DNA of 64,000 nucleotides from an uncultured Pelagibacteraceae bacterium (GCA_902538255.1 CACBEJ010000001.1:186001-250000), one strand, 5' to 3'; numbered from the stretch's first letter, positions 25,609 to 34,637 are shown. The notes: generated by a model from the sequence alone, not told the origin. A program made the numbers and translations.

Positions 25609-26206
25609 TAAATTTTAAAAATAAAAAAATAATAATAAATATTATAACTATAATAATTCCAATCATGGTGAACCATTTTGATCCATGTTTTTCCATATAC
25701 TCTGTAAATAATTCTCCAAATCTATAAGATAAATAGGCAACTATAAAAAATCTCAGTCCTCTTGAAATTAAACTAACAATTATAAAAACAGGAAGATTAA
25801 AAGCAATTAAACCACTTGAAATCGTAAAGGCTTTATAAGGTAATGGAGTAAAGCCTGCTAAAAAAAGAATACTCAGCCATGCCAGGAATCCACTACTTTG
25901 AGACATGCTTAATTTTAAATTTTTGACTTTATCTTGATAACCATAAAATTCGATTAGATACATTGCTAAATCTAAAAATAAATAACCTATCAAATAACCA
26001 AAGATTCCTCCAAGAACTGAAAATATTGATGCTATTAAAAATATTTTCAGATATTCCTTTTTTTTAGCAATAACCATTGGGATTATCATTGCATCTGGAG
26101 GTATAGGAAAAAAAGAACTTTCTATAAAAGATACAAGCCCTAAATAAAAATTTGAACTTTTATGTGCAGCTAATTCTAAACATTTTTTGTAAAGTGTTTG
26201 AAACAT
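25601..26206 (-). CDS. DedA/YqaA-family (VTT domain) membrane protein
   Basis: The 201-residue protein carries the conserved block SFIESSFFPIPPDAMIIPMV, the glycine-rich GGIFGYLIGYLF, and LAGFTPLPYKAFTISSGL with the F/YxxxP and basic element of the family. About five membrane segments are visible. DedA/VTT proteins are thought to flip phospholipids or undecaprenyl phosphate across membranes; this YqaA-like branch has no proven substrate. It heads the dedA-dsbB-coq7 run; its start is 62 bases from the divergent tRNA-Leu. Confidence 0.82.
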   Translation of the reverse strand: MFQTLYKKCLELAAHKSSNFYLGLVSFIESSFFPIPPDAMIIPMVIAKKKEYLKIFLIASIFSVLGGIFGYLIGYLFLDLAMYLIEFYGYQDKVKNLKLSMSQSSGFLAWLSILFLAGFTPLPYKAFTISSGLIAFNLPVFIIVSLISRGLRFFIVAYLSYRFGELFTEYMEKHGSKWFTMIGIIIVIIFIIIFLFLKFNG

Positions 26207-26247
26207 TTTTTGGTTTTAATATAAATTTAGTTCTTATACTATTTAAA

Positions 26248-26253
26248 TATAAT
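26248..26253 (+). promoter_or_regulatory. -10 element of the tRNA-Leu promoter
   Basis: An exact TATAAT ends 15 bases before the mature tRNA 5' end. The -35 region (near TTTAGT at 26226) is weak. Transcription would start about eight bases before the tRNA and run on into the acyl-CoA synthetase gene. Confidence 0.5.
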
Positions 26254-26268
26254 TTAATTGAATACCTA

Positions 26269-26353
26269 GGGCGAATGGCGGAACTGGTAGACGCGCACGA
26301 CTCAAAATCGTGTTTCGCAAGAAGTGAGAGTTCGATTCTCTCTTCGCCCACCA
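26269..26353 (+). tRNA. tRNA-Leu (anticodon CAA)
   Basis: 85 bases with a 7-bp acceptor stem GGGCGAA / TTCGCCC, discriminator A and encoded CCA. The anticodon arm CACGA-CTCAAAA-TCGTG gives anticodon CAA at 26303-26305. A long variable arm (class II) and the T arm GAGAG-TTCGATT-CTCTC are clear. The downstream ORF starts only seven bases after CCA. Small frames on both strands across this gene are spurious. Confidence 0.96.
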
Positions 26354-26360
26354 AGAAACT

Positions 26361-28091
26361 ATGAATTTAAATAATTTAAATAATTTGATCGAATTATTTG
26401 CTAATCAAGCAAATAAACAAAATAAAAGAGATATTTTTTTAGAATGGCTAAACCCGAGTAATAAAAAAACATACACATGGGAACAAACTGAAAAGAATAT
26501 TTTAAAATTATCAAGAGTTATTAAAGAAAATATAAAAGAAGGTGATAGATGTCTTTTAGTTTCTGAAAATAGACCTGAGTGGTTTGTCTCTGATTTAGCT
26601 ATAATGTTAGCTGGTGGAATTACAGTTCCAGCATATACAACTTATATAGAAGATGATTATAAGTATTTGATAGAAGATTGTGAACCTAGCTTAGTTATAG
26701 TTTCAAATAATGAAATGCTACGAAAATTAAATAATATAATTAATGAAAAAGATTTTATTAAAAAAGTTATAACTTTAGATGAAATAGCTAAGGTAACAAA
26801 TAATTTAAGTTTAAATAACAAAGAAAAATATTTAGATTATAATTCTATTTTAAATAATAAATTATTAGTAGACGACAAAATTGAAAATAATAAATTAAAA
26901 AGAAATTCTCCTGCATGTATTATTTATACTTCTGGTACTGGGGGTAATCCCAAGGGAGTAATCTTAAGTCATGGTGGAATTTTGAATAATGTTGTGGGAT
27001 CGTGTGAAATTACAAAACCATTATTTAATTCAAGACCAGTATTTTTAACTTGGCTTCCACTTTCTCATTCTTATGAGCACTGTCTTCAATTTGTACAGAT
27101 AGCAGTAGGAGCTAGAGTATTCTATGCTGAAAAAATTGAAAAACTTTTAGAGAATATATCTGAAGCAAAGCCTTCAATTATGGCAGCTGTCCCTAGGTTC
27201 TACCAAAACCTTTATGACAAAATAAACATGAATTTAAAAAAACAGACAGGTTTAAAAGCAAAATTAATTGATGCAACAATTCGTTTGGGAAGAAAAAAAC
27301 TATTAAATCAAAATATGACTTTTTCTGAAAAATTACTTAATTTTGTAGTTGATAGATTAGTTAGAAAAAAAATTAAAAAACAGTTTGGTGGGAATTTGAA
27401 AGCTTTCGTTTCAGGTGGTGGTGCTCTAGATAAAGAAATAGGTGAATTTTTAAATGCCATAGGATTACCGACTCTCCAGGGTTATGGTTTAACAGAAACA
27501 TCGCCAGTAGTAAGTTGTAATCCAATACATAAAATAAAAGTGGAAACTGTAGGCCCTCCATTTAAGGGGAATGAAGTTAAAATTGCAGAAGATGGAGAAA
27601 TTTTAGTTAAGGGTGAAAATGTAATGTTGGGGTATTGGAATAAAAAAGATGAAACTGATAAAGTTATCATAAATGGATGGCTTCACACAGGTGACATTGG
27701 AGAAATTGATCCAAACGATGGTTATCTAAAAATTACAGATAGAAAAAAAGATATTATTGTAAGTGCTGGAGGAGATAATATTTCACCAGCTAAAATTGAA
27801 AATATGATCACTAATGAGCCAGAAATTGATCAATGTATGGTTTACGGTGATAAAAAAAATTATTTAGTTGCACTAATAGTCCCTAATAAAGAATTTTTAA
27901 ATGAAAAAGAAAAAATTAATGAAGTAATTGAAAAAATAAATATAAAATTAACTTTATTGGAAAAGATTAAAAAGATTCAATTAATAGATGAAAATTTTTC
28001 TATTGAAAATGGTTTAATGACTCCAACAATGAAAGTGAAAAGAAAAAAAGTTACTGAAAAATATAAAAATCAATTAGAAAATCTTTATTAA
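26361..28091 (+). CDS. Long-chain acyl-CoA synthetase (AMP-forming, FadD-like)
   Basis: The enzyme activates a fatty acid to acyl-AMP and then acyl-CoA. The 576 residues hold the AMP-binding P-loop CIIYTSGTGGNPKGVILSH, the TET motif QGYGLTETSPVVSCNP, and the hinge and late motifs WLHTGDIGEIDPNDGYLKI and RKKDIIVSAGGDNISP. The group is the long-chain FAA1-like branch; the exact substrate is not determined. The ATG lies seven bases after the tRNA-Leu CCA with no Shine-Dalgarno, so after tRNA 3' processing the mRNA would be essentially leaderless. No other start is near. Confidence 0.88.
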   Translation: MNLNNLNNLIELFANQANKQNKRDIFLEWLNPSNKKTYTWEQTEKNILKLSRVIKENIKEGDRCLLVSENRPEWFVSDLAIMLAGGITVPAYTTYIEDDYKYLIEDCEPSLVIVSNNEMLRKLNNIINEKDFIKKVITLDEIAKVTNNLSLNNKEKYLDYNSILNNKLLVDDKIENNKLKRNSPACIIYTSGTGGNPKGVILSHGGILNNVVGSCEITKPLFNSRPVFLTWLPLSHSYEHCLQFVQIAVGARVFYAEKIEKLLENISEAKPSIMAAVPRFYQNLYDKINMNLKKQTGLKAKLIDATIRLGRKKLLNQNMTFSEKLLNFVVDRLVRKKIKKQFGGNLKAFVSGGGALDKEIGEFLNAIGLPTLQGYGLTETSPVVSCNPIHKIKVETVGPPFKGNEVKIAEDGEILVKGENVMLGYWNKKDETDKVIINGWLHTGDIGEIDPNDGYLKITDRKKDIIVSAGGDNISPAKIENMITNEPEIDQCMVYGDKKNYLVALIVPNKEFLNEKEKINEVIEKINIKLTLLEKIKKIQLIDENFSIENGLMTPTMKVKRKKVTEKYKNQLENLY

Positions 28092-28207
28092 AAAAATAAA
28101 TAAAACAGTTTATTAACCGCATAAACATTAACTTAATTAATAAAAAAATTTTATAAAATAAAAAATTAAAAAATCATTTTTACAAAATTAAACTTTTAAT
28201 TAAAGAA

Positions 28208-28236
28208 TTGACATAACTTGAAGAAAAAAATAAAAA
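28208..28236 (+). promoter_or_regulatory. Promoter of the small basic protein gene
   Basis: A perfect TTGACA (28208-28213) is followed after 17 bases by TAAAAA (28231-28236), with TATATT a little further on. The upstream 28092-28207 is AT-rich and shows no gene. A leader of roughly 45 bases carrying a palindrome leads to GGGAG and the ATG at 28290. Confidence 0.55.
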
Positions 28237-28247
28237 TATATTAATAG

Positions 28248-28264
28248 CGAATCAAATTGATTCG
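28248..28264. promoter_or_regulatory. Perfect palindrome in the leader of the small basic protein gene
   Basis: CGAATCAA-A-TTGATTCG, two 8-base arms around one base, lies between the promoter and the ribosome binding site. A one-base spacer is poor for an RNA loop, so a DNA operator for a dimeric regulator is more likely. No cognate regulator is identified. Confidence 0.5.
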
Positions 28265-28289
28265 TTTAACTAAAAAAAGGGAGCTAAAG

Positions 28290-28382
28290 ATGCCTAAGAA
28301 AAGAAAAAAAGCGGCAAAGAAAACTAAGAAAAAAGCTAAGAAAAAAGCTAAGAAAAAAGCAAAAAAAAGAAGAAGAAAATAG
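28290..28382 (+). CDS. 30-residue lysine/arginine-rich, histone-H1-tail-like protein
   Basis: ATG CCT AAG to TAG encodes 30 residues: 18 Lys, 4 Arg, 5 Ala, with Met, Pro and Thr once each. It opens MPKKRKKAAKKTKKK, continues with repeated AKKK units and ends KKRRRK. GGGAG lies eight to nine bases before the ATG, a TTGACA promoter is upstream, and a strong terminator follows 19 bases after the stop. It is thus a complete monocistronic unit, not a chance ORF. The composition resembles histone H1 tails and bacterial H1-like proteins, so nucleoid or RNA binding is inferred; the function is unproven. It is too short for most gene callers. Confidence 0.75.
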   Translation: MPKKRKKAAKKTKKKAKKKAKKKAKKRRRK

Positions 28383-28401
28383 TAACTTAGTATTCTTTAC
28401 G

Positions 28402-28443
28402 AAAAACGCTTCTCATTACAGTTTGTGTGAGAGGCGTTTTTTT
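28402..28443. terminator. Strong bidirectional terminator between the small basic gene and carD
   Basis: AAAAACGCTTCTCA / TGAGAGGCGTTTTT forms a 14-pair stem (one G-U) around a 12-base loop and runs into seven T's on the plus strand. On the minus strand it also ends in a T-run, so it can stop carD transcripts, whose stop codon begins at its edge. This is the clearest intrinsic terminator in the window. Confidence 0.85.
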
Positions 28444-29320
28444 ATTGATCAATCCCATCGTCATTTTCAGAAATCTGCTCATCTTCGGTCAGTTCATCAC
28501 TAGAGGTTTTTGTAACTGCTACAGGCTTAGGTTGACCTCCTTGGTTTCTTTTTAATGCTTTATCTAGTTTTTTTTGTGTATCTTCTAAAGATACATTCAA
28601 AACAATTTGAAACTCTGATAAAATTCTTTCGTAAGCTTTCTCAAACAATTGTCTTTCACTATAAGATTGATCAACCATAAGATCATCACCTTTATTTAAA
28701 TCTCTAACTACTTCAGCTAACTCATATATTTTTCCAGAAGAAATTTTAGCTTCATATTCTTGTGCTCTTCTGCTCCACATTGATCTTTTTATTTTTGGTT
28801 TACTTTTAAGTATTGAAATACATTTGTTAACTTGATTGATTGTTGATAATGGTCTCAAGTGAGATTGCTTATTTACAGGTACCATTCCATTAGCTTTATC
28901 TTTTTCAAATTTTATGACATATGCTTCGACATCAATTCCACCAATATTAATTTTTTTGAATTCTGTAATTTGGCCAACACCGTGCTTTGGATACACAACA
29001 AAATCTTTAACTTTGTACTCTCTTTTTTCAGTTTCTTGTTTTTTTATCTTTTTAATTTCAGGCTTAATTTCATTTGTTTTTGAAATTCTTAAATTATCTA
29101 CTTTCGTTTCAGCTGTTGATTCTGAAGCTTTAATTGTTTTTTTTGTCTTAGTTAATTTATTAGGAACTTTTTTAATAATTTTTTTTGTTTTTTTAAAAAT
29201 TACTTTTTTTGCTTTTTTTGCTTTTACAACCTTTTTTTTAGAAACTTTTTTTTTTACTTTTTTATTTGTTTTGCTTTTAAAGATTTTCTTTAAAATATTT
29301 TTCGTACTTATTTTGCTCAT
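28442..29320 (-). CDS. carD: CarD-family transcriptional regulator with a lysine-rich N-terminal extension
   Basis: CarD proteins bind RNA polymerase beta and stabilise open promoter complexes, notably at rRNA promoters. Of 292 residues, about 101-255 form the CarD unit: the RNAP-interaction domain starting [18 protein letters not shown], then the helical DNA-binding part ([29 protein letters not shown]). The first ~100 residues are an extra tail: 30 of the first 64 are Lys, as in histone H1. The C-terminus is acidic ([18 protein letters not shown]). The ATG lies inside fdxA (44-base overlap) and no other in-frame Met occurs before about residue 144, so the tail is probably translated. Confidence 0.88.
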   Translation of the reverse strand: MSKISTKNILKKIFKSKTNKKVKKKVSKKKVVKAKKAKKVIFKKTKKIIKKVPNKLTKTKKTIKASESTAETKVDNLRISKTNEIKPEIKKIKKQETEKREYKVKDFVVYPKHGVGQITEFKKINIGGIDVEAYVIKFEKDKANGMVPVNKQSHLRPLSTINQVNKCISILKSKPKIKRSMWSRRAQEYEAKISSGKIYELAEVVRDLNKGDDLMVDQSYSERQLFEKAYERILSEFQIVLNVSLEDTQKKLDKALKRNQGGQPKPVAVTKTSSDELTEDEQISENDDGIDQ

Positions 29321-29603
29321 TTTTAAATTTTTCGTGATCCGCTGGTGGATCTTTTTTTTCGCTAATATTAGGCCAGATTTCAGAGTATTTTTTATTGACC
29401 TCTAACCATTTTTCACTTCCAGGTTCAGTATCTGCTTTTATGGCATCGACAGGACATTCTGGCTCGCAAACGCCACAATCTATACACTCATCGGGTTTAA
29501 TTACAAGCATATTTTTACCCTCATAAAAGCAATCAACTGGGCACACATCAACACAGTCTGTTAATTTACACTTAATACAATTGTCGTTAACGATATATGT
29601 CAT
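29277..29603 (-). CDS. fdxA: 7Fe-8S ferredoxin
   Basis: The 108-residue FdxA-type ferredoxin starts [21 protein letters not shown] and holds the 3Fe-4S/4Fe-4S cysteine sets: Cys9, 12, 17 and 21 in the first motif and [13 protein letters not shown] in the second. It is a soluble electron carrier; the partner is not evident. The C-terminal tail of about 45 residues is lysine- and glutamate-rich as in other alphaproteobacterial FdxA. Its 3' end overlaps the start of carD by 44 bases, an unusually deep overlap, and it begins four bases inside the TerB-like gene end. Confidence 0.94.
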   Translation of the reverse strand: MTYIVNDNCIKCKLTDCVDVCPVDCFYEGKNMLVIKPDECIDCGVCEPECPVDAIKADTEPGSEKWLEVNKKYSEIWPNISEKKDPPADHEKFKNEQNKYEKYFKENL

Positions 29604-30010
29604 TTTAAATTTTGTTTAATTTTTTCTTTAATATCGCCCATTGTTTTATTGTCAATATAAAGCAGCCCCGCAAGTCGTCTCATTAAACTAGTTTCATACA
29701 TATCTGCTTCATTGTTGGAATAAATTATGGACCACAGAGCCTCTACTATTTTAACTTTATCCTTCTCAGGTAAAGCTTTGGCTTCTCGAGTGAAATCTAA
29801 AATCTGATTTGAGCTTTCTTCAATTATTTTTGCTTCTTCGATTGTTTTAGAAATATCTTTTTTTTCTACACCAAGCTCATCAAGAGTTCTTTTAATAATT
29901 TCTTCCTCTTTATCTGTATAATTTTCGTCAATCTTAGCAGCATGAACTAATAAAGCACAAACTTTTGTAGGAAAGTTATTATTTTTCATTTCTTCTTTTT
30001 TAAAAAACAT
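29600..30010 (-). CDS. TerB-like helical protein
   Basis: The 136-residue all-helical protein resembles the TerB (tellurite resistance B-like) domain: [21 protein letters not shown] is the acidic metal-binding repeat, and [28 protein letters not shown] the second half. TerB-like domains bind metal ions and occur far beyond tellurite resistance, so no resistance role should be assumed. It sits one base after the SUV3-like helicase and overlaps fdxA by four bases, within a helicase-terB-fdxA-carD operon. Confidence 0.75.
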   Translation of the reverse strand: MFFKKEEMKNNNFPTKVCALLVHAAKIDENYTDKEEEIIKRTLDELGVEKKDISKTIEEAKIIEESSNQILDFTREAKALPEKDKVKIVEALWSIIYSNNEADMYETSLMRRLAGLLYIDNKTMGDIKEKIKQNLK

Positions 30011-30011
30011 T

Positions 30012-32492
30012 TTAACTTAAATTTAAATCTTTTAATATTTTAAACGGATTTTCATTTGAGATTTTTTTTGTAGTCATTTTTTTAAATCTCTTACTAGGAC
30101 TATATTTGAAAAATGTTTCATTTTCTTTCTCAAAAATTTTATAGTTCATTTTTTGAAGTAATTTTTTAAAATTATCTTTACTACATCCTAAAAGATTTAG
30201 CATTTCTGGAACTAATTTTATTTCAGGACTTTCTTTTGAACTAGAATTTATTATTAATACAAATAATCTTTCTAAAATATCTATTCTTACAAAAAAATTA
30301 TCAAATCTTTCAAATCCACACAAAAGCATAAAATTTTTATTTTTTATTTCTTTATCATCTAAAAAGTTTAGACCAAATGTAGGTGGTTTTAAATTATGAA
30401 ATTTTTGATAAAAATTTTTCCATAATAGTGTTCGTAAAGATACTGCTTCTGGTTTAATTAATTGATAAAGGAAAACATGGTATCTTCCAAATTTTACCCC
30501 CAAGTCTCTAAGAATTTTTCTATCATTTTGCTCTAGTTTTTTTAGGTATTCAGAAACTTGGTCTCTTTTTAATACTCCATTATTTTCATAGAGTTGGTAT
30601 GCTAAAGCTTTAATTGATGAATTATTTTCTTTTATATTTTTTAAATCAATTAAACTTTTAAGAACATTATTTATTTTTGCTTGTATCCATTTGTAAATAT
30701 ACTCATTTAATTTTTGTTTAGAGTTTTGTTCAACAATATCATCTAAGATTAAATCAAAATTTGGATTTAAGTAGTCATTACCTGTTGTTAATTTGGCAAT
30801 TGGAAAATCGTTCCAGTAAATTTTAAAATCTTCATTTAAAATTATCAATCCTGTATCAATTATTGATTGAATACGTTTTTCTAATTCTGGACCAATAGTT
30901 TGTCTGGCAGCTTTTTTTAAAGATTTAATGTCAGTTTCTAAAGCACCTTTTTTTAGATCTAGTTCTAGTTTTAGACCTTTTATTTTTCCAATAAATTGAT
31001 CGTCAATTTTAACATCATTGTTTTGTAAAATTTCTGTTTTAAATTCCATATCTTGTTTTAAACCTCTTGCAAGCACACTTGCTCTTTTGTCAATAAAAGT
31101 TTTAGTGAGTTCTTCATGCAATCTGTCTGAAAGTCTATCTTCTAAATGTTTAGTTTTTTCAATCCAATAATTTTGATTTTCTACCCAATTATTTTTATTC
31201 GAAACATATGACCAAGTTCTTACATTTGCAATTCTATTTGATAAAGAATCTACATTTCCGTCTAATTTATCAAGTTTCATGAGCTGTAATCTCATATAAT
31301 CTTCAGAAATTAGTCCTTTTTTGCTAATTAAAAATTTAAATACATTTCCGATTACTTCAAAATGATTTCCATAAGTTTTTTTAACAAAATCAGGTATTTG
31401 GCAACACTCCCATAAAAGAATTAAAGTTTTCTTATCAAATCCTTTATTTAAAATTCTTTGATCTTTTAAAAAATATTTTAGCGCTTTTTCGTCCTCACAT
31501 TCATGAATTTTTCTTAGCCATTCCACCTCGGGTTTTTCTTCTAGACTTTTAATTAAACTAATTGGGTTATTGAAATTAAGATTTGAATTTCTCCAAAACA
31601 AAGTTCTAATTTCCTCAAATTTATGATTTTCCAATAATTCTACCTCTTCTGGAGAGATTTCTTTACAATCGCCAGTAATACCAAAACTTCCATCGTTAAG
31701 ATATCGACCAGCTCTACCTGCTATTTGACCTATTTCAGATAGATTAAGTCTTCTTAATTTTTTTCCATCAAATTTCTTAATATTCGAAAAATAAACAAAA
31801 TCTAAATCCATATTTATTCCCATTCCAATAGCATCTGTTGCAACTAAAAAATCGACATCACCAGACTGATATAATTCAACTTGAGCATTTCTTGTTTTTG
31901 GACTTAGTGACCCCATTACAATAGCGGCCCCACCCTTTTGTCTTCTTATTAACTCAGCAATGGCATAGACTTCTTCTGCTGAAAATGCAATTATTGCTGT
32001 TTTTCTGTTAATTCTTGATATTTTTTTATGACCTGCGTAAGTAAGTTTAGATAGTCTTTCTCTATTTATGAATTCAATATCCCCATCTAATTTTGATATA
32101 ATATTTCTAATAGTATTTGAACCCATTAGCATTGTAAGTTTTTCACCTCTAATATTTAAAAGTCTATCAGTAAAAATATGACCTCTTTCGTGATCAGAGC
32201 ACATTTGAATCTCATCCACTCCAACAAACTCTAGATGTTTGTCAATTGGCATAGACTCTACCGTACATAAATAATATTTAGCGTTTGATGGAATTATTTT
32301 TTCTTCTCCAGTTATAAGTGCAACTTTATCTAAACTTATTTTCTTTATTACTTTGTCGTATACTTCCCTTGCAAGTAATCTAAGTGGAAATCCAATCATA
32401 CCACTTTCAAAAGAAAGCATAGTTTCGATAGCAAGATGGGTTTTACCTGTATTTGTAGGGCCAAGAACAGCTGTAATTTTTTTTTTAGTCAT
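30012..32492 (-). CDS. SUV3-like ATP-dependent RNA helicase
   Basis: This 826-residue superfamily 2 helicase matches the SUV3 group, the helicase of the mitochondrial RNA degradosome. It shows Walker A VLGPTNTGKTHLAIE, the DEIQ box in VGVDEIQMCSDHERGHIFT, GSNTIRN in place of SAT, and motif VI GQIAGRAGRYLNDG. The long C-terminal half (residues ~330-826) contains coiled-coil-like and basic parts. By family it unwinds RNA for 3' exonucleases such as PNPase. It opens the minus-strand operon with terB, fdxA and carD and is divergent from acetoacetyl-CoA synthetase across 173 bases with no other recognisable gene. Confidence 0.88.
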   Translation of the reverse strand: MTKKKITAVLGPTNTGKTHLAIETMLSFESGMIGFPLRLLAREVYDKVIKKISLDKVALITGEEKIIPSNAKYYLCTVESMPIDKHLEFVGVDEIQMCSDHERGHIFTDRLLNIRGEKLTMLMGSNTIRNIISKLDGDIEFINRERLSKLTYAGHKKISRINRKTAIIAFSAEEVYAIAELIRRQKGGAAIVMGSLSPKTRNAQVELYQSGDVDFLVATDAIGMGINMDLDFVYFSNIKKFDGKKLRRLNLSEIGQIAGRAGRYLNDGSFGITGDCKEISPEEVELLENHKFEEIRTLFWRNSNLNFNNPISLIKSLEEKPEVEWLRKIHECEDEKALKYFLKDQRILNKGFDKKTLILLWECCQIPDFVKKTYGNHFEVIGNVFKFLISKKGLISEDYMRLQLMKLDKLDGNVDSLSNRIANVRTWSYVSNKNNWVENQNYWIEKTKHLEDRLSDRLHEELTKTFIDKRASVLARGLKQDMEFKTEILQNNDVKIDDQFIGKIKGLKLELDLKKGALETDIKSLKKAARQTIGPELEKRIQSIIDTGLIILNEDFKIYWNDFPIAKLTTGNDYLNPNFDLILDDIVEQNSKQKLNEYIYKWIQAKINNVLKSLIDLKNIKENNSSIKALAYQLYENNGVLKRDQVSEYLKKLEQNDRKILRDLGVKFGRYHVFLYQLIKPEAVSLRTLLWKNFYQKFHNLKPPTFGLNFLDDKEIKNKNFMLLCGFERFDNFFVRIDILERLFVLIINSSSKESPEIKLVPEMLNLLGCSKDNFKKLLQKMNYKIFEKENETFFKYSPSKRFKKMTTKKISNENPFKILKDLNLS

Positions 32493-32665
32493 TTCTACTA
32501 TTTGTGCTTATTTTTTTTTACCTACCAGATATTGTTATTAGTAAAGAACAAAAATAGACTAAAACATGACCGAATCGGAGGGTAAAAAGTTCTCATTTTC
32601 TTTTAAATGTTAGTGAGATTATCATAAAAAGATTAATTCTATAACAGAATTTTAATTTAATAAAA

Positions 32666-34627
32666 ATGAGTAAAAAACTTTGGCAACCTTCTCTAATTTT
32701 AAAAAGAAATTCAAATTTATTTGCTTTTGAAAATTACATCTCGAAAAAGTTAAAAATAAAATTTAATAGAAATTATAAAAACTTGTTAAATTGGAGTATT
32801 AAAAATTCACCTGAGTTTTGGAGTAGATTTTGGGATTTTAGCAAAATTATAGGAACTAAAAGTAAAAAAAAATTTAGAAAATCAAAAATATTTTATAAAA
32901 ATTTATTTTTACCAGGTAGTAAACTAAATTTTGGTGAAAATATATTATCAAAAAATAATAAAGAAAAAGCAGTAACCTTTATTAGTGAAAATGGATTTAG
33001 AGAAGAAAGATCATGGAGACAATTAAACTTAAATACTAATAAAATTTCAAAATTTTTAAAAAAAATAAATATTAAAAAAGGAGATAGAGTAGCAGCCTAT
33101 ATGCCCAATACTATTGAAACTGTTGAGGCATTCATTTCCACAACTTCTTTGGGAGGAATTTGGTCATCTTGTAGTCCTGATTTTGGTTCAAAAGGTGTCA
33201 TAGAGAGATTTTCTCAAATTAATCCAAAAGTTTTATTCATCACTGATCAGTATTTTTATAATGGAAAAAAAATAAATGTTTTAAAAAGACTTCCAGAGAT
33301 TTTAAAATCAATACCATCAATTAAAAGTGTTATAATTAGTAGCTATCCTGGAAAAAAGTTTATTAAGAATAAAAATAGATTTAAAAAAATTAGTTTATTT
33401 AAATGGAATAAATTAATGCAAACTAATTCCGAAAAAATCAATTTTAAAAGATTTGATTTTGAAACAGAGTTAGCAATATTATATTCAAGTGGAACTACTG
33501 GAAAACCCAAATGTATTTGTCACAGATCCGGTGGCGTTTTAATTCAGCACATGAAGGAACACCAATTACATTGTAATATTAAAGAAAATGATAACGTTTT
33601 TTATTTTACGACATGTGGATGGATGATGTGGAATTGGTTAGTTAGTTCATTGGCTTCTAGAGCTTCTATTGTTCTGTTTGATGGATATCCAATGTTTAAA
33701 TCGTCTGATTTGCTTTTAAAAATAGCACAAAAAGAAAAAATAACTTTATTCGGAATAAGCGCAAAATACGTAGATGCTTTAAGAAAGTTTAAACCAAAAC
33801 TAAAATATAAATTTAAACTAAATAAATTAAGAACAATTTGTGCAACAGGTTCGCCTCTCTCAGAAGAGAGTTTTCAGTATGTTTATAAACACATTAAAAA
33901 AAATGTACACTTGTCATCTATTTCTGGTGGTACCGACATTGTTTCATGTTTCGTATTAGGAAATTTATATCAGCCAGTAAATATAGGAGAAATACAAAAC
34001 AAAGGTTTGGCTCTAGATGTAGATGTTTTAAGTGATAAAGGGAAGTCTTTAAAAAATATTAAAGGAGAGCTTGTTTGTAAAAATCCCTTTCCATCAATGC
34101 CTTTAAAGTTTTGGAATGATAAAAATGATATTAAATTTAAGAATGCATATTTTAATAAATTCAAAAATATATGGCATCATGGTGATTATGCAGAAATAAA
34201 GAATAATGGTGGGTATATAATTCATGGAAGATCAGATACCACCTTAAATCCAGGAGGAGTTCGACTTGGAACAGCAGAGATATATTCAGAGGTTGAGAAG
34301 TTTAAAGAAATAAAAGAATCTATTGTTGTAGGACAATCATGGGATAATGATGTTAGAATAGTTTTATTTATTGTAATGAGCAAAAATTTTCTATTAACAA
34401 CAAAATTAATTAATAAGATAAAATTAAAAATAAAAAAAAATACATCTCCAAGACATGTTCCAAAAAAAATTATTGTTGTTAAAGATATTCCTCGAACAAA
34501 AAGTGGTAAAATAGTTGAACTAGCGGTTAAAAGTAAGATAGAGGGAAGTCAAATTAAAAACATCGAAGCTTTAGCAAATCCCGAAGCCCTTGAACAATAT
34601 AGTAATTTAAAAGAATTAAATATATAA
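32666..34627 (+). CDS. Acetoacetyl-CoA synthetase
   Basis: The 653-residue ANL-superfamily enzyme activates acetoacetate to acetoacetyl-CoA with ATP. It has the long N-terminus of the acetyl/acetoacetyl-CoA synthetase branch (PEFWSRFWDFSKIIG), the P-loop AILYSSGTTGKPKCICHRSG, the SISGGTDIVSCFVLGN region specific to this branch, HHGDYAEI and a C-terminal catalytic-Lys motif PRTKSGKIVELAVKS. The thiolase encoded at 35324 can split acetoacetyl-CoA into two acetyl-CoA, so together they allow acetoacetate use. It is convergent with the thioesterase gene 10 bases away. Acetyl-CoA synthetase is less likely. Confidence 0.88.
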   Translation: MSKKLWQPSLILKRNSNLFAFENYISKKLKIKFNRNYKNLLNWSIKNSPEFWSRFWDFSKIIGTKSKKKFRKSKIFYKNLFLPGSKLNFGENILSKNNKEKAVTFISENGFREERSWRQLNLNTNKISKFLKKINIKKGDRVAAYMPNTIETVEAFISTTSLGGIWSSCSPDFGSKGVIERFSQINPKVLFITDQYFYNGKKINVLKRLPEILKSIPSIKSVIISSYPGKKFIKNKNRFKKISLFKWNKLMQTNSEKINFKRFDFETELAILYSSGTTGKPKCICHRSGGVLIQHMKEHQLHCNIKENDNVFYFTTCGWMMWNWLVSSLASRASIVLFDGYPMFKSSDLLLKIAQKEKITLFGISAKYVDALRKFKPKLKYKFKLNKLRTICATGSPLSEESFQYVYKHIKKNVHLSSISGGTDIVSCFVLGNLYQPVNIGEIQNKGLALDVDVLSDKGKSLKNIKGELVCKNPFPSMPLKFWNDKNDIKFKNAYFNKFKNIWHHGDYAEIKNNGGYIIHGRSDTTLNPGGVRLGTAEIYSEVEKFKEIKESIVVGQSWDNDVRIVLFIVMSKNFLLTTKLINKIKLKIKKNTSPRHVPKKIIVVKDIPRTKSGKIVELAVKSKIEGSQIKNIEALANPEALEQYSNLKELNI

Positions 34628-34637
34628 ATACAACAAA

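Noticed and set aside
26152..26364. Plus- and minus-strand ORFs across tRNA-Leu
   Set aside because: Both are translations of the tRNA and of the dedA start region, with no protein family features.
29600..30010. Tellurite resistance function for the TerB-like gene
   Set aside because: No other ter genes are present, and TerB-like domains are widespread without that role.
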